From positions 16,308,501-16,372,500 of the forward strand of contig NC_079135.1 in NCBI RefSeq assembly GCF_945859705.1: 64,000 nt of DNA, read 5' to 3'. The position numbers were made by a program, and so were the translations under genes. Numbering within the stretch: position 1 is the first letter of the stretch; each line of letters starts with the position of its first letter. This document shows positions 13,961-25,272 of the stretch, one piece after another. This stretch comes from Episyrphus balteatus (taxonomy: Eukaryota > Arthropoda > Insecta > Diptera > Syrphidae). Below the pieces are notes generated by a model. That model searched no databases. It was not told where the DNA came from and saw nothing but the letters and a program-made list of their open reading frames with translations.

Positions 13961-16122
13961 ACTTTTGAATGAGGGCTTTTGACTCCATGAAGACACATTT
14001 TTCACTCATTGAAGTCCTCATATATTATGCAGCCTTTTGAATGATTGCTTTTGACTCCATGAAGACACATTTTTCACTCATTGAAGTCCTCATACATTAT
14101 GCAGACTTTTGAATAAGGGCTTTTGACTCCATGAAGACAAATTTTTCACTCAATGAAGTCCTCATACATTATGCAAACTTTTGAATGAGGACTTTTTACT
14201 CCATGAAGACACATTTTTCACTCAACAAAATGCTCATACATTATGCAGACTTTTGAATGAGGGCTTTTGACTCCATGAAGACACATTTTTCACTCATTGA
14301 AGTCCATACATTATGCAGACTTTTGAATGAGGCCTTTTTACTCCATGAAGACATATTTTTTACTCAATGAAGTTCTCATACATTATGCAAACTTTTGAAT
14401 GAGTACTTTTTACTCCATGAAGACACATTTTTCACTCATTGAAGTCCTCATACATTATGCAGACTTTTTAATGAGGGCTTTTGACTCCATGAAGACACAT
14501 TTTTCACTCATTGAAGTCCTCATACATTATGCAGACTTTGGAATGAGGGCTTTTGACTCCATGAAGGCAAATTTTTCACTCAATGAAGTCCTCATACATT
14601 ATGCAGACTTTTAAATGAGGCCTCTTTACTCCATGAAGACAAATTTTTCACTCATTGAAGTCCATACATTATGCAGACTTTTGAATGAGGCCTTTTTACT
14701 CCATGAAGACATATTTTTTACTCAATGAAGTTCTCATACATTATGCAAACTTTTGAATGAGTACTTTTTACTCCATGAAGACACATTTTTCACTCATTGA
14801 AGTCCTCATACATTATGCAGACTTTTTAATGAGGGCTTTTGACTCCATGAAGACACATTTTTCACTCATTGAAGTCCTCATACATTATGCAGACTTTTTA
14901 ATGAGGGCTTTTGACTCCATGAAGACACATTTTTCACTCATTGAAGTCCTCATACATTATGCAGACTTTTTAATGAGGGCTTTTGACTCCATGAAGACAC
15001 ATTTTTCACTCATTGAAGTCCTCATACATTATGCAGACTTTTTAATGAGGGCTTTTTACTCCATGAAGACATATTTTTTACTCAATGAAGTTCTCATACA
15101 TTATGCAAACTTTTGAATGAGTACTTTTTACTCCATGAAGACACATTTTTCACTCATTGAAGTCCTCATACATTATGCAGACTTTTTAATGAGGGCTTTT
15201 GACTCCATGAAGACACATTTTTCACTCATTGAAGTCCTCATACATTATGCAGACTTTGGAATGAGGGCTTTTGACTCCATGAAGGCAAATTTTTCACTCA
15301 ATGAAGTCCTCATACATTATGCAGACTTTGGAATGAGAACTTTTTATTCCATGAAGACACATTTTTGACTCAACAAAGTGCTCATACATTATGCAGACTT
15401 TTGAATGAGGGCTTTTGACTCCATGAAGACACATTTTTCACTCATTGAAGTCCATACATTATGCAGACTTTTGAATGAGGCCTTTTTACTCCATGAAGAC
15501 ATATTTTTTACTCAATGAAGTTCTCATACATTATGCAAACTTTTGAATGAGGACTTTTTACTCCATGAAGACACATTTTTCACTCATTGAAGTCCTCATA
15601 CATTATGCAGACTTTTTAATGAGGGCTTTTTACTCCATGAAGACACATTTTTCACTCATTGAAGTCCTCATACATTATGCAGACTTTTGAATGAGGACTT
15701 TTTATTCCATGAAGACACATTTTTCACTCATTGAAGTCCTCATACATTATGCAAACTTTTGAATGAGTACTTTTTACTCCATGAAGACACATTTTTCACT
15801 CATTGAAGTCCTCATACATTATGCAGACTTTTGAATGAGGGCTTTTGACTCCATGAAGACACATTTTTCACTCATTGAAGTCCATACATTATGCAGACTT
15901 TTGAATGAGGCCTTTTTACTCCATGAAGACATATTTTTTACTCAATGAAGTTCTCATACATTATGCAAACTTTACAATGAGGACTTTTTACTAGATGAAT
16001 GCAAATTTTTCACTCAATGAAGTTCTCATACATTATGCAGACTTTTGAATGAGGACTTTTTACTCAATGAATTCACATTTTTCACTCAAAAAAGTCCTGA
16101 TATATAATTAGGACTTTTGAAT

Positions 16123-17534
16123 GGCTAAAGAAAGAAGTACGCAAAATTTACAATTTATAGAATTAAAATTAGACTTTTATGAAATTCACCTCAATCTTCG
16201 ATGAAATTTTCCTTAAGATTAACAAAGTTGTAGAATTCAAGTGTTCCTTCCATTAAGGATATGATTTATTGTTACTTACACACATATACCATCTTAATAA
16301 GTATACAAAAACTGATTTCACTACAGGAAAGCTGGTCTATACAAAGTAACCAGTATTAAGCGAATATAATTTGTTCGCCTCCCTTTTTATCCTTGAAGGA
16401 ATAACTAACTAAAGTTCACTTTATTATGATGGTTACACACACTTCAGCTACAAATATACTCGGCTTAGGTATATATCAGATCAATGTCAGTGTAACACAT
16501 TGATGAACAGTGCGTATAAGCGCTACGAAAAAAGGATGTAAAGATGAAGTAGTTCCTATTCAGAATTTACTATAAGGATAGGATTAAGAGGGTAAAGTTC
16601 AATAGAAAATAGTCAGATCGAAGAAAAGCAACTTAATTCGATACACACACACTTTTGTATACATGTGAAGGATGCTGGCTTGTTCTTGACAGGTGTATAC
16701 GATAGAAGACTTAATTGAAAGATATCCTTCAAATTAATTTAATAAGTTCAACTTGGTTAAGTTTTGTTTGCTTTTACTTTCCGCATAAAGATTTATACAT
16801 ATTCACTTAGATAAACCCTAATACTTCTACGTATTTATATGTGAAAAGCCGAAGGATATAGAACTTAATTATAATGTAATTGGCCTTCAAATATTATTAT
16901 GAACTTGTTGTTATTGTTTAGTTGTCTCAATTTATGATGAATTTGATGAGTTTATAATAAGATGGATTTTACATATATATAAAACAAATCACATGTGTGT
17001 CTATACAGGTGTAAATATTACCCATTCAAGATTCTATTGAAGTGAACTTAAGTATATTTTTAAGGGAGAGAGCAGGGTATCCTTAAATCGAACGATAAAT
17101 AATTTTTAATTGGTGATGTATATGAGTGCGGGGGGAGGAAAAATTTTACATTAAGGTAAATCTGAATAACATAAATATATCAAAAGATGAATTCTATGAA
17201 TTATTTATGAGAAATAGGATTATACTGATTGAATATATGAAAAGAGAGATAAGCATTTATCCATCAAAGGATATATGACAGAATCAAGGATATTAAATAA
17301 GAAGAAAAGAATTAGATTGTAAATATATAAATAGAAAACAGATTTCCTTGTGGGGGAAATATTGTTTTATCCAGGACATTTATTAAATTATAATTGGTAA
17401 CATGTTGTAGGAGAAATATCTACAATTTAGATATAAATCAATAAAAACAAATAAGGTTAAAAGAAAAAGGATACACTCATCAAGACACGAATCATTAGCT
17501 TTTTGGGACCAATTTACAAATCTTACTGTCTCTT
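16123..17534. other. Unique A+T-rich DNA, nothing recognised
   Basis: Mixed, non-repetitive A+T-rich sequence between the satellite and the next repeat region. No open frame with recognisable content, no RNA gene and no clear transposon end was seen. Confidence 0.5.
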
Positions 17535-18170
17535 CGAAAAAAACACCCTTTCACCCACATGTTTTGTATGAAAACATTTTATTCTTACTTTCTATCCCAA
17601 ATGTAACGTTTTCACCAAAATTCATTGGGTGGCTCATTAATTTTTGTTTCATTGAAAAAAAAAAACACCCTTTCAACCATGATATTGTTATGGTCACTTT
17701 ATATTCTTGTTTACAACATCAAAAATAACAGTTGCTGAATTTCAATTCGGTGCCACTATTATTACTTAGTTTTTCCAATGTACCCACATTTTCTCTACAC
17801 CTAAAAAACACCCTTTCACATGAAAATAAATTTATAGATTCATTTAATTCGTAATTCAAAGACAATAATTTTAGTAAATTTCGTAAGGGTATCTTTAACA
17901 CCATTGACTTTATCGGACTTATTGCGGATTTTACTTAGGTATCCCAAAAAAAAACACCCTTTCACGTAAAAAAAATGTATATACAATACAGGTAAGATTT
18001 TTTACAATTTTCATTGGGTAAGTATTTTTGTATTTCACTCAAAATAATTTAATAAACTCTTAGAGAGTTTAGAGTTTTTTACCAAGTTTAAAGAATTACC
18101 AAAATTAAGTAAGCTGTTATCGTAGCTCCTACACACATAACTCAACCCCTCAAGAAAACACCTTTTCGCC
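17535..18170. repeat. Degenerate tandem repeat with a conserved AACACCCTTTCAC motif
   Basis: The motif ACACCCTTTC (preceded by an A run) occurs at 17543, 17665, 17808 and 17954, and as ACACCTTTTC at 18158. Spacings are 122, 143, 146 and 204 bp. Parts of the intervening DNA also match, for example TTCATTGGGTGGC near 17620 and TTCATTGGGTAAG near 18010. This looks like an old tandem repeat of about 140 bp in which one motif is unusually conserved. Confidence 0.6.
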
Positions 18171-18194
18171 AAAAAATAAAAAAAAAATTAGATA

Positions 18195-18425
18195 GTTTTA
18201 AATGATTCATTCATTCATTTAGTTACTTATTTCATTCGAACAGTTTTTTCATTCAATAGTTTTCTTAAACGATAGTTTCTTTATTCAAATAGTTTTTTAA
18301 ACGATAGCTTTTTCATTCGAATAGTTTTTTTTATTCTATAGTTTTTATTCGATAGTTTTTATCCGAATGAATAAATGAATGAACTATTCGATAGTTCCAA
18401 TCATTCGATATTTCCCATCACTAGT
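18195..18425. repeat. Cluster of ATTCGATAGTTTTT-like short repeats
   Basis: Several copies of (C/A)GATAGTTTTT or GAATAGTTTTT occur between 18240 and 18360. They are bracketed by CATTCATTCATTTAG near 18207 and an approximately complementary GAATAAATGAATGAAC near 18366. The stretch could fold back, but pairing is imperfect and no function is assigned. Confidence 0.5.
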
Positions 18426-18711
18426 TTCGGTTATATTTTACCTGTCGAAGTAAAAAAACCAGAACGTTTAACCGGCAATAACTTTTCTTGGAGCAATCGT
18501 ATTGACTTTATGTTATTAGATTCAGCAGCAAAAATAACTTAAAAATATATACATATGTCATATGATTATATTTCACAAATTGTTCACTATTTTCTTGTAA
18601 ACTTCATCCAAATACTCTTCAACCCAATTTTTGTATAGACTCTTTTGATCTTTGCTCCTTATTCCAACAAAAAAGTTTTTTACCAAGTTTCATGAGGGTG
18701 ACAATTTTTTT

Positions 18712-18755
18712 TTTATTTATTGATTTTTTGTACATACTTTAACCTTTCTTTATTT
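18712..18755 (-). promoter_or_regulatory. Candidate polyadenylation signals of the DM9 gene
   Basis: Reading the minus strand downstream of the stop codon at 18767, AATAAA hexamers occur at 18750-18755 and, overlapping, at 18712-18721. They lie about 11-55 bp after the stop, which would give a very short 3' UTR. In such A+T-rich DNA these hexamers can arise by chance, so the assignment rests on position only. Confidence 0.4.
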
Positions 18756-18766
18756 TTAAAATACAT

Positions 18767-19785
18767 TTATTTAACACTTTTTACCAAAATATCAAAAAAG
18801 CTAATATTCCTTGTTTCTGAGAATAAAATTGGAAAAACAATATTAATTTTAGCCAAATACATTAATTCATTATTCTCCGATATTCCACACACAACTGCAT
18901 AATCAGGAATTCCACTTCCAGCTTGCATATTATACCAGCTATACTCTTCTGTCTCCTCCTCAACAAGCACTTGAATATTAAATGAAGAAAGTTCATAATC
19001 CTTATAAATAACCAAAGTCTTATTCAATCCTGGTACAACATTTCCCGGTACATGTGACAATGGTCCCAACAATCGAGCAACATAAATCGGATTTCCAGTA
19101 TCTTCACCAGCTCGCACAGTACTTTCGGGAACATTTGTTGATGTTGCATCAACCCATGTTGTATTTTCATCACAAATCAAAGCATATGTATAACCATCGG
19201 AATATTTTGGACTAGATTGGATTTTGTCTGAGGTAAGATAAATCGATGCAATGCCAACATCATAAGAAGTTTGTCTTTTGGCAATAAAAACTGGCTCTAA
19301 ATTCCAAGCGGTGCCTCCACGAACTATATTTTCGGGGACATTTGTTTTATCATACCATAACCATTCACAATGTTCAGTGGCAATTAATACTTCGAATTCA
19401 TGTCGAACTATTTCGTTGGAATAAAGAATAAGGACTCCGTGAGTGATGTTGTTTGTATCGGAATCTTTGTGGATTTCAGCCAGTTGTATTGTGTTTAAGT
19501 AATGTATCCTTCCGACGTATTTATTGAAATTCGAATCCAACCGGATGGCGTTTAGAGGCATTAAATCGCCAGATTTATATGGGACCCATTTGAAACCTGT
19601 GAGAAAAAGTAAAATAAAATATAGTTTTTATTTTTGTTTTTGTAGCACAAGATTAACTAATTTAATATTTTTATTTTAAATCGGTACAGGCATGTTTTAG
19701 TCTTTTCTTTCACCAACTTACTAGCTGAATGCTCAAATTTGTCAATACAAATTAACACTACAAAAAGAATTACAACTTTAATCAT
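18767..19785 (-). CDS. Secreted DM9-repeat (DUF3421) protein, two exons
   Basis: The model joins exon 1 (19785-19722) and exon 2 (19596-18767) across a 125-bp intron with donor GTAAGT and acceptor CTCACAG, giving 297 codons. Exon 1 encodes a hydrophobic start, MIKVVILFVVLICI, that looks like a signal peptide ending near HSA (residue 21). The start sits in GAAAATG, a good insect context. The body has four DM9-like repeats at about residues 23-95 (FKWVP, YVGR, FEVLI), 100-163 (WLWYDKTNVPENIVRGG), 167-237 (VPESTVRAGEDTGNPIYVARLLG, VPGNVVPG, QVLVEE in order) and 240-297 (YSWY, IPDYAVVCG). The usual family signature is W-x-G-x-(I/V)-P-x-x-A-V-x-x-G followed by YVGR and PGKV, which this matches. 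The last repeat loses the PGKV half and ends atypically, so the C-terminus may be decayed or missing an exon. Known family members include a Plasmodium-responsive mosquito salivary/gut protein and mannose-binding oyster lectins. Carbohydrate binding here is inference. Confidence 0.85.
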
Positions 19786-20918
19786 TTTCAATTCAGGTTT
19801 TCAGCGCGTGTTCTAGAGGACAACTTTTTCAGTTGAAATTCATTATTTTCCAAAAATATCTTAATTGTTTAAAATTAAAAACTTATATGAGAAGGTTTCG
19901 ATTCGAGTTTAAGCTTATAAAAGTGCAATTTGCATTCATACTTTTTTCTTATCTTTGGAGCAAGTCCAGGATCGTACTGGAAATTAATCTTCACTTTTGC
20001 AATAAAAGGCCTCAATTTTTATTACAGTTGTAAGCGTTCATTTTACAATCTTATTTCAGTTCCAGAAAAATGAAAAATAGACAAAATGGATACTTAACTT
20101 CAGTTTAATTTGCATACAAATTGGAATATTGAGTTTAGTTGGAGAGTGGAGACTTCAGATTTTGAAAAAAAACAGTTCTTTTTCTCAAAATCTAACTCTA
20201 GAAAGCAATCCAGAATCCAAATATCAGATCCAAAAATATGTTGAGAGTTTTTCATTTCTTTTTTATAAAATCCATTTTTGGAAAACGGATAAAAAATTTT
20301 TATTTGAAAATTTCTTTATTTTTGACTGGCATACATATGTATCTACCAATTTTTATGAAAAAAAAAATGCTACCTGGCATAATACAATAATTTTAGAAAA
20401 GTTTAATTTTCTCAACTGATTTTATTTAACGATTTTGCTCAATAAATTCAAATGTTAGTTTTTGAACTGAATCCATCTTTTCATGGAATATAATATTTTC
20501 GAAAATAATAATATTAACGGTATCTTCCATTAAACTTTTTTTTTATTTCGCAATTACTCCCACTCGACTAATTCAATTTCAATGAAATTTTTTATATAAA
20601 ACCATTTAATCACCATTTAACCATTTAAAGTCAAATTTTTGAAAATGAGATCTTTTTTTTTTCTTCAGTTTTTAACTTTTGAGTGTCATTATAATAACTG
20701 TTGCAAAATGTCATAATACTAACTTTATTTGATTTTTTTTTTTTCAAAAATGACTTGTAAAATATTGTTTAAATTTTTTTTTCTAAAACAGCATTTTAAT
20801 AAAATAAATCTAATTGCCAACTTTTTTAGAGCTCAAATTCACCTAAGATGATGGTTTATTCCTTTATTATTTCTTTTTTGGTGTTGAAAAATTCAAAAGA
20901 TTCTATTACCTATATTTT
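19786..20918. other. A+T-rich DNA upstream of the DM9 gene
   Basis: It must hold the 5' UTR and promoter of the minus-strand DM9 gene. A minus-strand TTTTATAAG at about 19916-19924 is a weak TATA-like candidate 130 bp upstream of the start codon, but nothing decides it. The remainder is homopolymer-rich with no recognised gene. Confidence 0.4.
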
Positions 20919-21606
20919 TACTTGCTCTATAGGGCAAGTATTGGTTTCGTGTAGAAAAAAAAATTCGAGGTTTTAATCAAACCAACATTACAATGATAGA
21001 GAAGATCAAAAAAGTGGTTTTCGTCATGCCGTCCGTCGGTCTGTGCGTCTGTGCGTATGTGCGTCTGTGCGTCCATCTGTACCTACATCGAGCTAGGGCC
21101 TAAACGGATGGATGGATTTACTTGAAACTTGGTACAGATGATTTTTGCGTAATTTCCTAGGTCTGTTTTTTTTTAGTTTTTTAATATCTCCTTTTTAACG
21201 TATACCTCCCTTATACCGTTTTCGAGATATTGCAATTTTCTCGAAAACGGCTCTAACGATTTTAATTAAATTCTCTTATAGATTCTAACAAAACTGCGTT
21301 TTAAGTTTTTCTCAAAAAATTCGGAGAACGGAAATATGGCGTTGCCGTATTTCCAAAATTGACATATTTTTTAAGTTCATATATTTCATCGAAGCACAAG
21401 TCAATCAATATTCAAAATTTACATCGTTTTGAAGTGCAAAATGTAAAAAAAAATTAAAAAAAAAAGTTTTAGAAATTTTTTTTTTTTAATTTTTGATTTT
21501 TTTTTTAACTTTCGATTTTTTTAATTTTTTTTCTCGACACTGAACAAAATCTTTAATTTCCAATAGATATTTAAGATAAAGATACTTTGAACTACAAGAG
21601 CAAGTA
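20919..21606. mobile_element. 0.69-kb non-autonomous element with 10-bp terminal inverted repeats
   Basis: TACTTGCTCT at 20919-20928 is exactly inverted as AGAGCAAGTA at 21597-21606. The left end is itself nearly palindromic (ACTTGCTCTATAGGGCAAGT). Inside are a G+C-richer stretch of GTGCGTCT-like units (21030-21080) and a TGGATGGATTTACTTGAAAC segment. I recall similar sequence as a common dispersed repeat in insect genomes but cannot check it. No transposase is encoded. If the outer TA is a target duplication, a Tc1/mariner-type MITE is possible. Confidence 0.55.
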
Positions 21607-24396
21607 CGTGCGACCCAGTCGTGCATTTTATTTTCATTTGAATAACATTTTTTTAATGCAAAAAATATTTGGTTCGAATTGAAATTTTCTTCGTTTTCAT
21701 TTATTGTTTTTCAATGCTTTTTTTCCCAAGTCATATAATTATTGCGAAATGACTCCTCCAACGTGTTATATGCACTTTTAAAGCTAAGAAAAAAACACAT
21801 TAATTAAATGAACTAGGCCTCTTAGTCTATACAACGGGCATGGTGAACCTGATAAAATATAATAAATAAACACAATAATTCAAGCTATGATATAATTTAT
21901 TTATCAAAAAAGGGGGCGTTCGTTGTACTTATATCTCAATTTGCTAGTTTTGTAGCGCTATCATTTTTAAAGTATTATCTATTTTATTGCTTTGCACTCT
22001 TGTTGCAAATAAAAAAAATAATAGATTTGCTATCATTGAAATTAAAATAAAAAAAAAAAATAATAAAAATAATAACGGAGCTGGGATACGTTCAGTCAAC
22101 ATGCTTTTTTTTGTTAAGATGCATTTTAATAGCTAAAGCCGTTTTGAAAAATTTTTTTATAAATACATTTTTTGAAAAAAAAATAATTAAATTGGTATGA
22201 CGTTTTGTAGTGATTATTATTTAACATCTAAAAACTAAATTTCAAAAATATTCAATGCCCAATTTTCGAAAATTTGTTATTCAAAAAAAATAATTTTTTT
22301 TTAAATCCAATCATTTACAATTTAAAAATTTTATTTTTAACTTACATAATACTAAAACTATAAAAATATAATGAATTATTTCAATTTCAACGAATTCATA
22401 AATTAAAAAAAAAAAAAACGCTTTTATGGCAGGTACCTACCTAATGATTTTCAAAAACAAAAACTTTTCAATAGAAGATAAACCTTGCTTAGGTATATAA
22501 ACTTACGGACTTTGTGACGCCTTTTCTTGTGTTTATTTCTAATTTTCGACTCTGTAATGAGTCAAAATTTTCCAATGAAAAAAGGCAATCAAACCTTGAA
22601 AAGTTCGTAAAATGAGTTTAAAAATATTCACTTTTAAACTTTTAGCAAAAGTGGCCTATGTATAAATATGTTAAAAACGGCCAAAAAACTTGGGACAAAA
22701 AAATTAATTTTTCCCGTTATTCGGTCAAAAATCATTTTAAAAATTCAAAAATTTGTACATGCATCACTAAAGCCTACAATTCCTATAAGTTTGAGAGAGG
22801 CTTTTAAAAATTCAAAAAATTAAAAAAACTACACAAAAATGTCGCTAAAAATGAATTGTTTTTCAAAAACTCATATTACAAAATGCAGTGCCTATGAAAA
22901 AAATCCGTATAAGACGAATAAATTTGTTTCTTAATGTCTTTAAAATATTGTAACTCAAGTTGCTGTACAAAATTTTCCCTACCTGTAATAAGCATTTTGT
23001 CAAAGGTCTACCACATGTTTTCACTGCAAGAAAACCTTTACAACTTGGTTTTGAAATTTTTTAGAATTTTTCCAACCTAACAATAAATTTATCTATCATT
23101 TAAAAAAAAATCAACTCTCCACAACTTACCGTTTAGAAAATAGCCTCTTTTCCATTTCGTGTTACCATTATTTACCCTATAAAATCATAAATTTTGTTTG
23201 CTTTAAACCTTCTACTCTTACTACTCTTTGATTTAAAAAAAAAAAAAAATAATAAGAAAAAACAAAAAAAAAATGTATAGCTTCAGAAAATTACAATACA
23301 TTCAAGAAGTACTTTAGTAATTTGATATGAATTCGGTTTAAAAATTTAAACTTCCTAAGAACTCTCATCTCTCACTATGTAGTCCTATTTTGTATAGGTA
23401 CATTACATTCGCAAGAAAATTTCCCCCAAAAGCAATTTTCTATTCTCAAAAATTCATTTACAAAATCACTTTAACCGAGTTGCAATAACAAAACAACACG
23501 AAGCAATTAAGTTCCAAGTTAAATGCTTGCATATTGCAGGTCTCTCCATTCAAAACCATAAAAAAAAATATAGAAACCCTCTGAAATCGAAAAATTAAGT
23601 CATCCCCCATTTTGGAAAGAAGAGAAAACTCAGTGTTCCATTTTGTGATTTGCAATTTTCTTCTCAAAAACCACACAGTAAACCAGAAACATTGGAAACA
23701 ATTGTGTAAAGTGTCCTCTGCTGTTCAGCCAGGAAGTGGGTCCCTCTATATTCTCTTAATCCTTGTCATTTTGGTCCTTTCCTCATAATTCAATTTTCAA
23801 AGTATTTTCTCATCAAATGTTCCAGAGTTATATAGCAGTGTCCCCAAATGCATCCGAAACTCCAAATAATGTAACTTTCAAAAAAAACTTTTACTTCTTC
23901 TTCAGTGCTTCACCCACCCACAAAACACTTTAATGCATTTACACAGATACAATATGATTTTGTACTGTCTGCTGTTGGGTTTATGTCCTTGGTAAAACGA
24001 TTGCATATGCATACTAACAATTGCATGGACCTTTTACATCCGGTTCATATTTTAGCCTAAGAGATAGAGAGGGAATATTGACGTTGAAGAAATGTGGATA
24101 CCAATATTCATGGCAGTTAGGAAAATATACAGTTAAGCTGAGACAATCTGTTTCTGATATTCTATACTGGATCGAGTTTCGTCGCAGACAACACGCATTG
24201 GAAGATGATGATGCCCAGAATGCTAGCTGCTTCCATGCTTTTCAGGTAAGGGACACTTAACAGGGACGAAATACCTCTTTTATTTTTGTAAAATAAGGCG
24301 CCTTTATTATTCTACTACACCAGTCTTTATTTTTTGTCCGAAAATATATTACAAATTAATTGCGACACACAAGATATACGATATCTACAAAATCAC
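21607..24396. other. A+T-rich DNA without a supported gene
   Basis: Long A and T runs dominate 21.6-23.4 kb. An open frame of mixed composition at 24021-24260 ends just after CTTTTCAGGTAAGG, which looks like a splice donor. It has no recognisable domain and no convincing partner exon, so it is left uncalled. Confidence 0.45.
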
Positions 24397-25272
24397 AGGC
24401 AAATTTTTATATCCATGGGTAATATGGCCATATGTATTGGCTAATAAGGCCCACCGAAAGATTTCAGAAACTTCCAATTTATTATAATTTTTGTTTATAT
24501 AGATTTTCTTAATCAATGGTGGAATTTTAGCAAGTTCAGTGCGGGTAACAAGGCCATGTCGGCTAATAAGGCCCACCCGTAGATTTTAGAAACTTTTAAT
24601 TCATAATTATTTTTGTTTCTCTAGATTTTGCAAGTCCATGCTTGACCTTAACTAAGTTAATTGCGGGTCATTAAGCCCTGTCGGCTAATTAGGCCCACCG
24701 GTATATTTTAACATTTTTCAATTCGTTATTATTTTTTTTTCTAGAGATTTTCTTAATTCATGGTGGATCTTAACTAAGTTAAGTGCGCTTAATAAGGCCA
24801 TGTGGGCTAATAAGGCCCACCGGTAGATTTCATTAAATTTCAATTAATTATTATTTTTGTTTCTCTAGATTTTCCTAATCCATGATGGACCTTAACCAAG
24901 TTAAGTGTGGGCAACAGTCGGTTAATAAGGCCCACCGGCAAGATTTCAGCAATTTTCAATTCATTATTATTTTTGTTTTTCTAGATTTTCTTAATCCACG
25001 GTGGACCTTTATTAAGTAAAGTGCGGGTAATTTTTTTGTTTCGCTAGGATTTTTTAATACCTACATGGTGGAACTTAACCAACTTAAGTGCGAGTAATAA
25101 GGCCCTGTCGAGTAATAAGGCCCACCGGTAGATTTCAGCAACTTTCAATTCATTATTATTTTTTGTTTCGCTAGATTTTCTATTATCCGTGGTGGACCCT
25201 AACCAAGTTAACTGCGAGTAATAAGGCCCAGTCGGCTAATTAGGCCCACCGGTAGTTTTCAGCAACTTTAAA
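24397..25272. repeat. 122-bp tandem repeat, about seven diverged copies
   Basis: The landmark GGCTAATAAGGCCCACCGG starts near 24439, 24561, 24683, 24805, 24920, 25110 and 25234. The first spacings are 122 bp each. One unit is shortened (115 bp) and one region carries an extra partial unit (190 bp). Each unit also contains TTTCTCTAGATTTTCTTAAT and TGGACCTTAACCAAGTTAAG. The copies differ at many sites, so the array is older than the 72-bp satellite blocks. Confidence 0.9.

Larger units (their letters stand above)
3935..16122. repeat. 12-kb satellite array of 72-bp monomers
   Basis: Roughly 170 head-to-tail copies of a 72-bp unit. Landmarks in each unit are ATGCAGACTTTTGAATGAGG, CTCCATGAAGACACATTTTT and CACTCATTGAAGTCCTCATA. 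Equivalent landmarks recur at 72 bp (CTCATACA at 4321 and 4393). The unit appears built of four related segments of about 16-22 bp, each starting TGAAG, TGAGG or similar, and some units lack exactly one 18-bp segment (near 12450, 12797, 13003 and 13623). Because 72 is divisible by 3, parts with few stops give open frames repeating every 24 residues (14399-15368). Left-half monomers mostly carry GGCCTTTTTACTCC or GGACTTTTTACTCC. GGGCTTTTGACTCC variants dominate from about 12.3 kb on. Both edges decay into unique DNA. It is probably non-coding tandem DNA. Confidence 0.98.

Noticed and set aside
3935..16122. CRISPR-like array of evenly spaced repeats
   Set aside because: The units are continuous head-to-tail monomers without unique spacers, in a eukaryotic context.
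17535..18170. Telomere-like repeats (AACACCCTTTC)
   Set aside because: The motif is spaced by 120-200 bp and does not form a tandem TTAGG-type array.
24021..24260. 79-codon open frame ending near CTTTTCAGGTAAGG, a possible exon with a donor site
   Set aside because: No domain recognised, no convincing upstream acceptor or neighbouring exon. It could be tested by RNA-seq.
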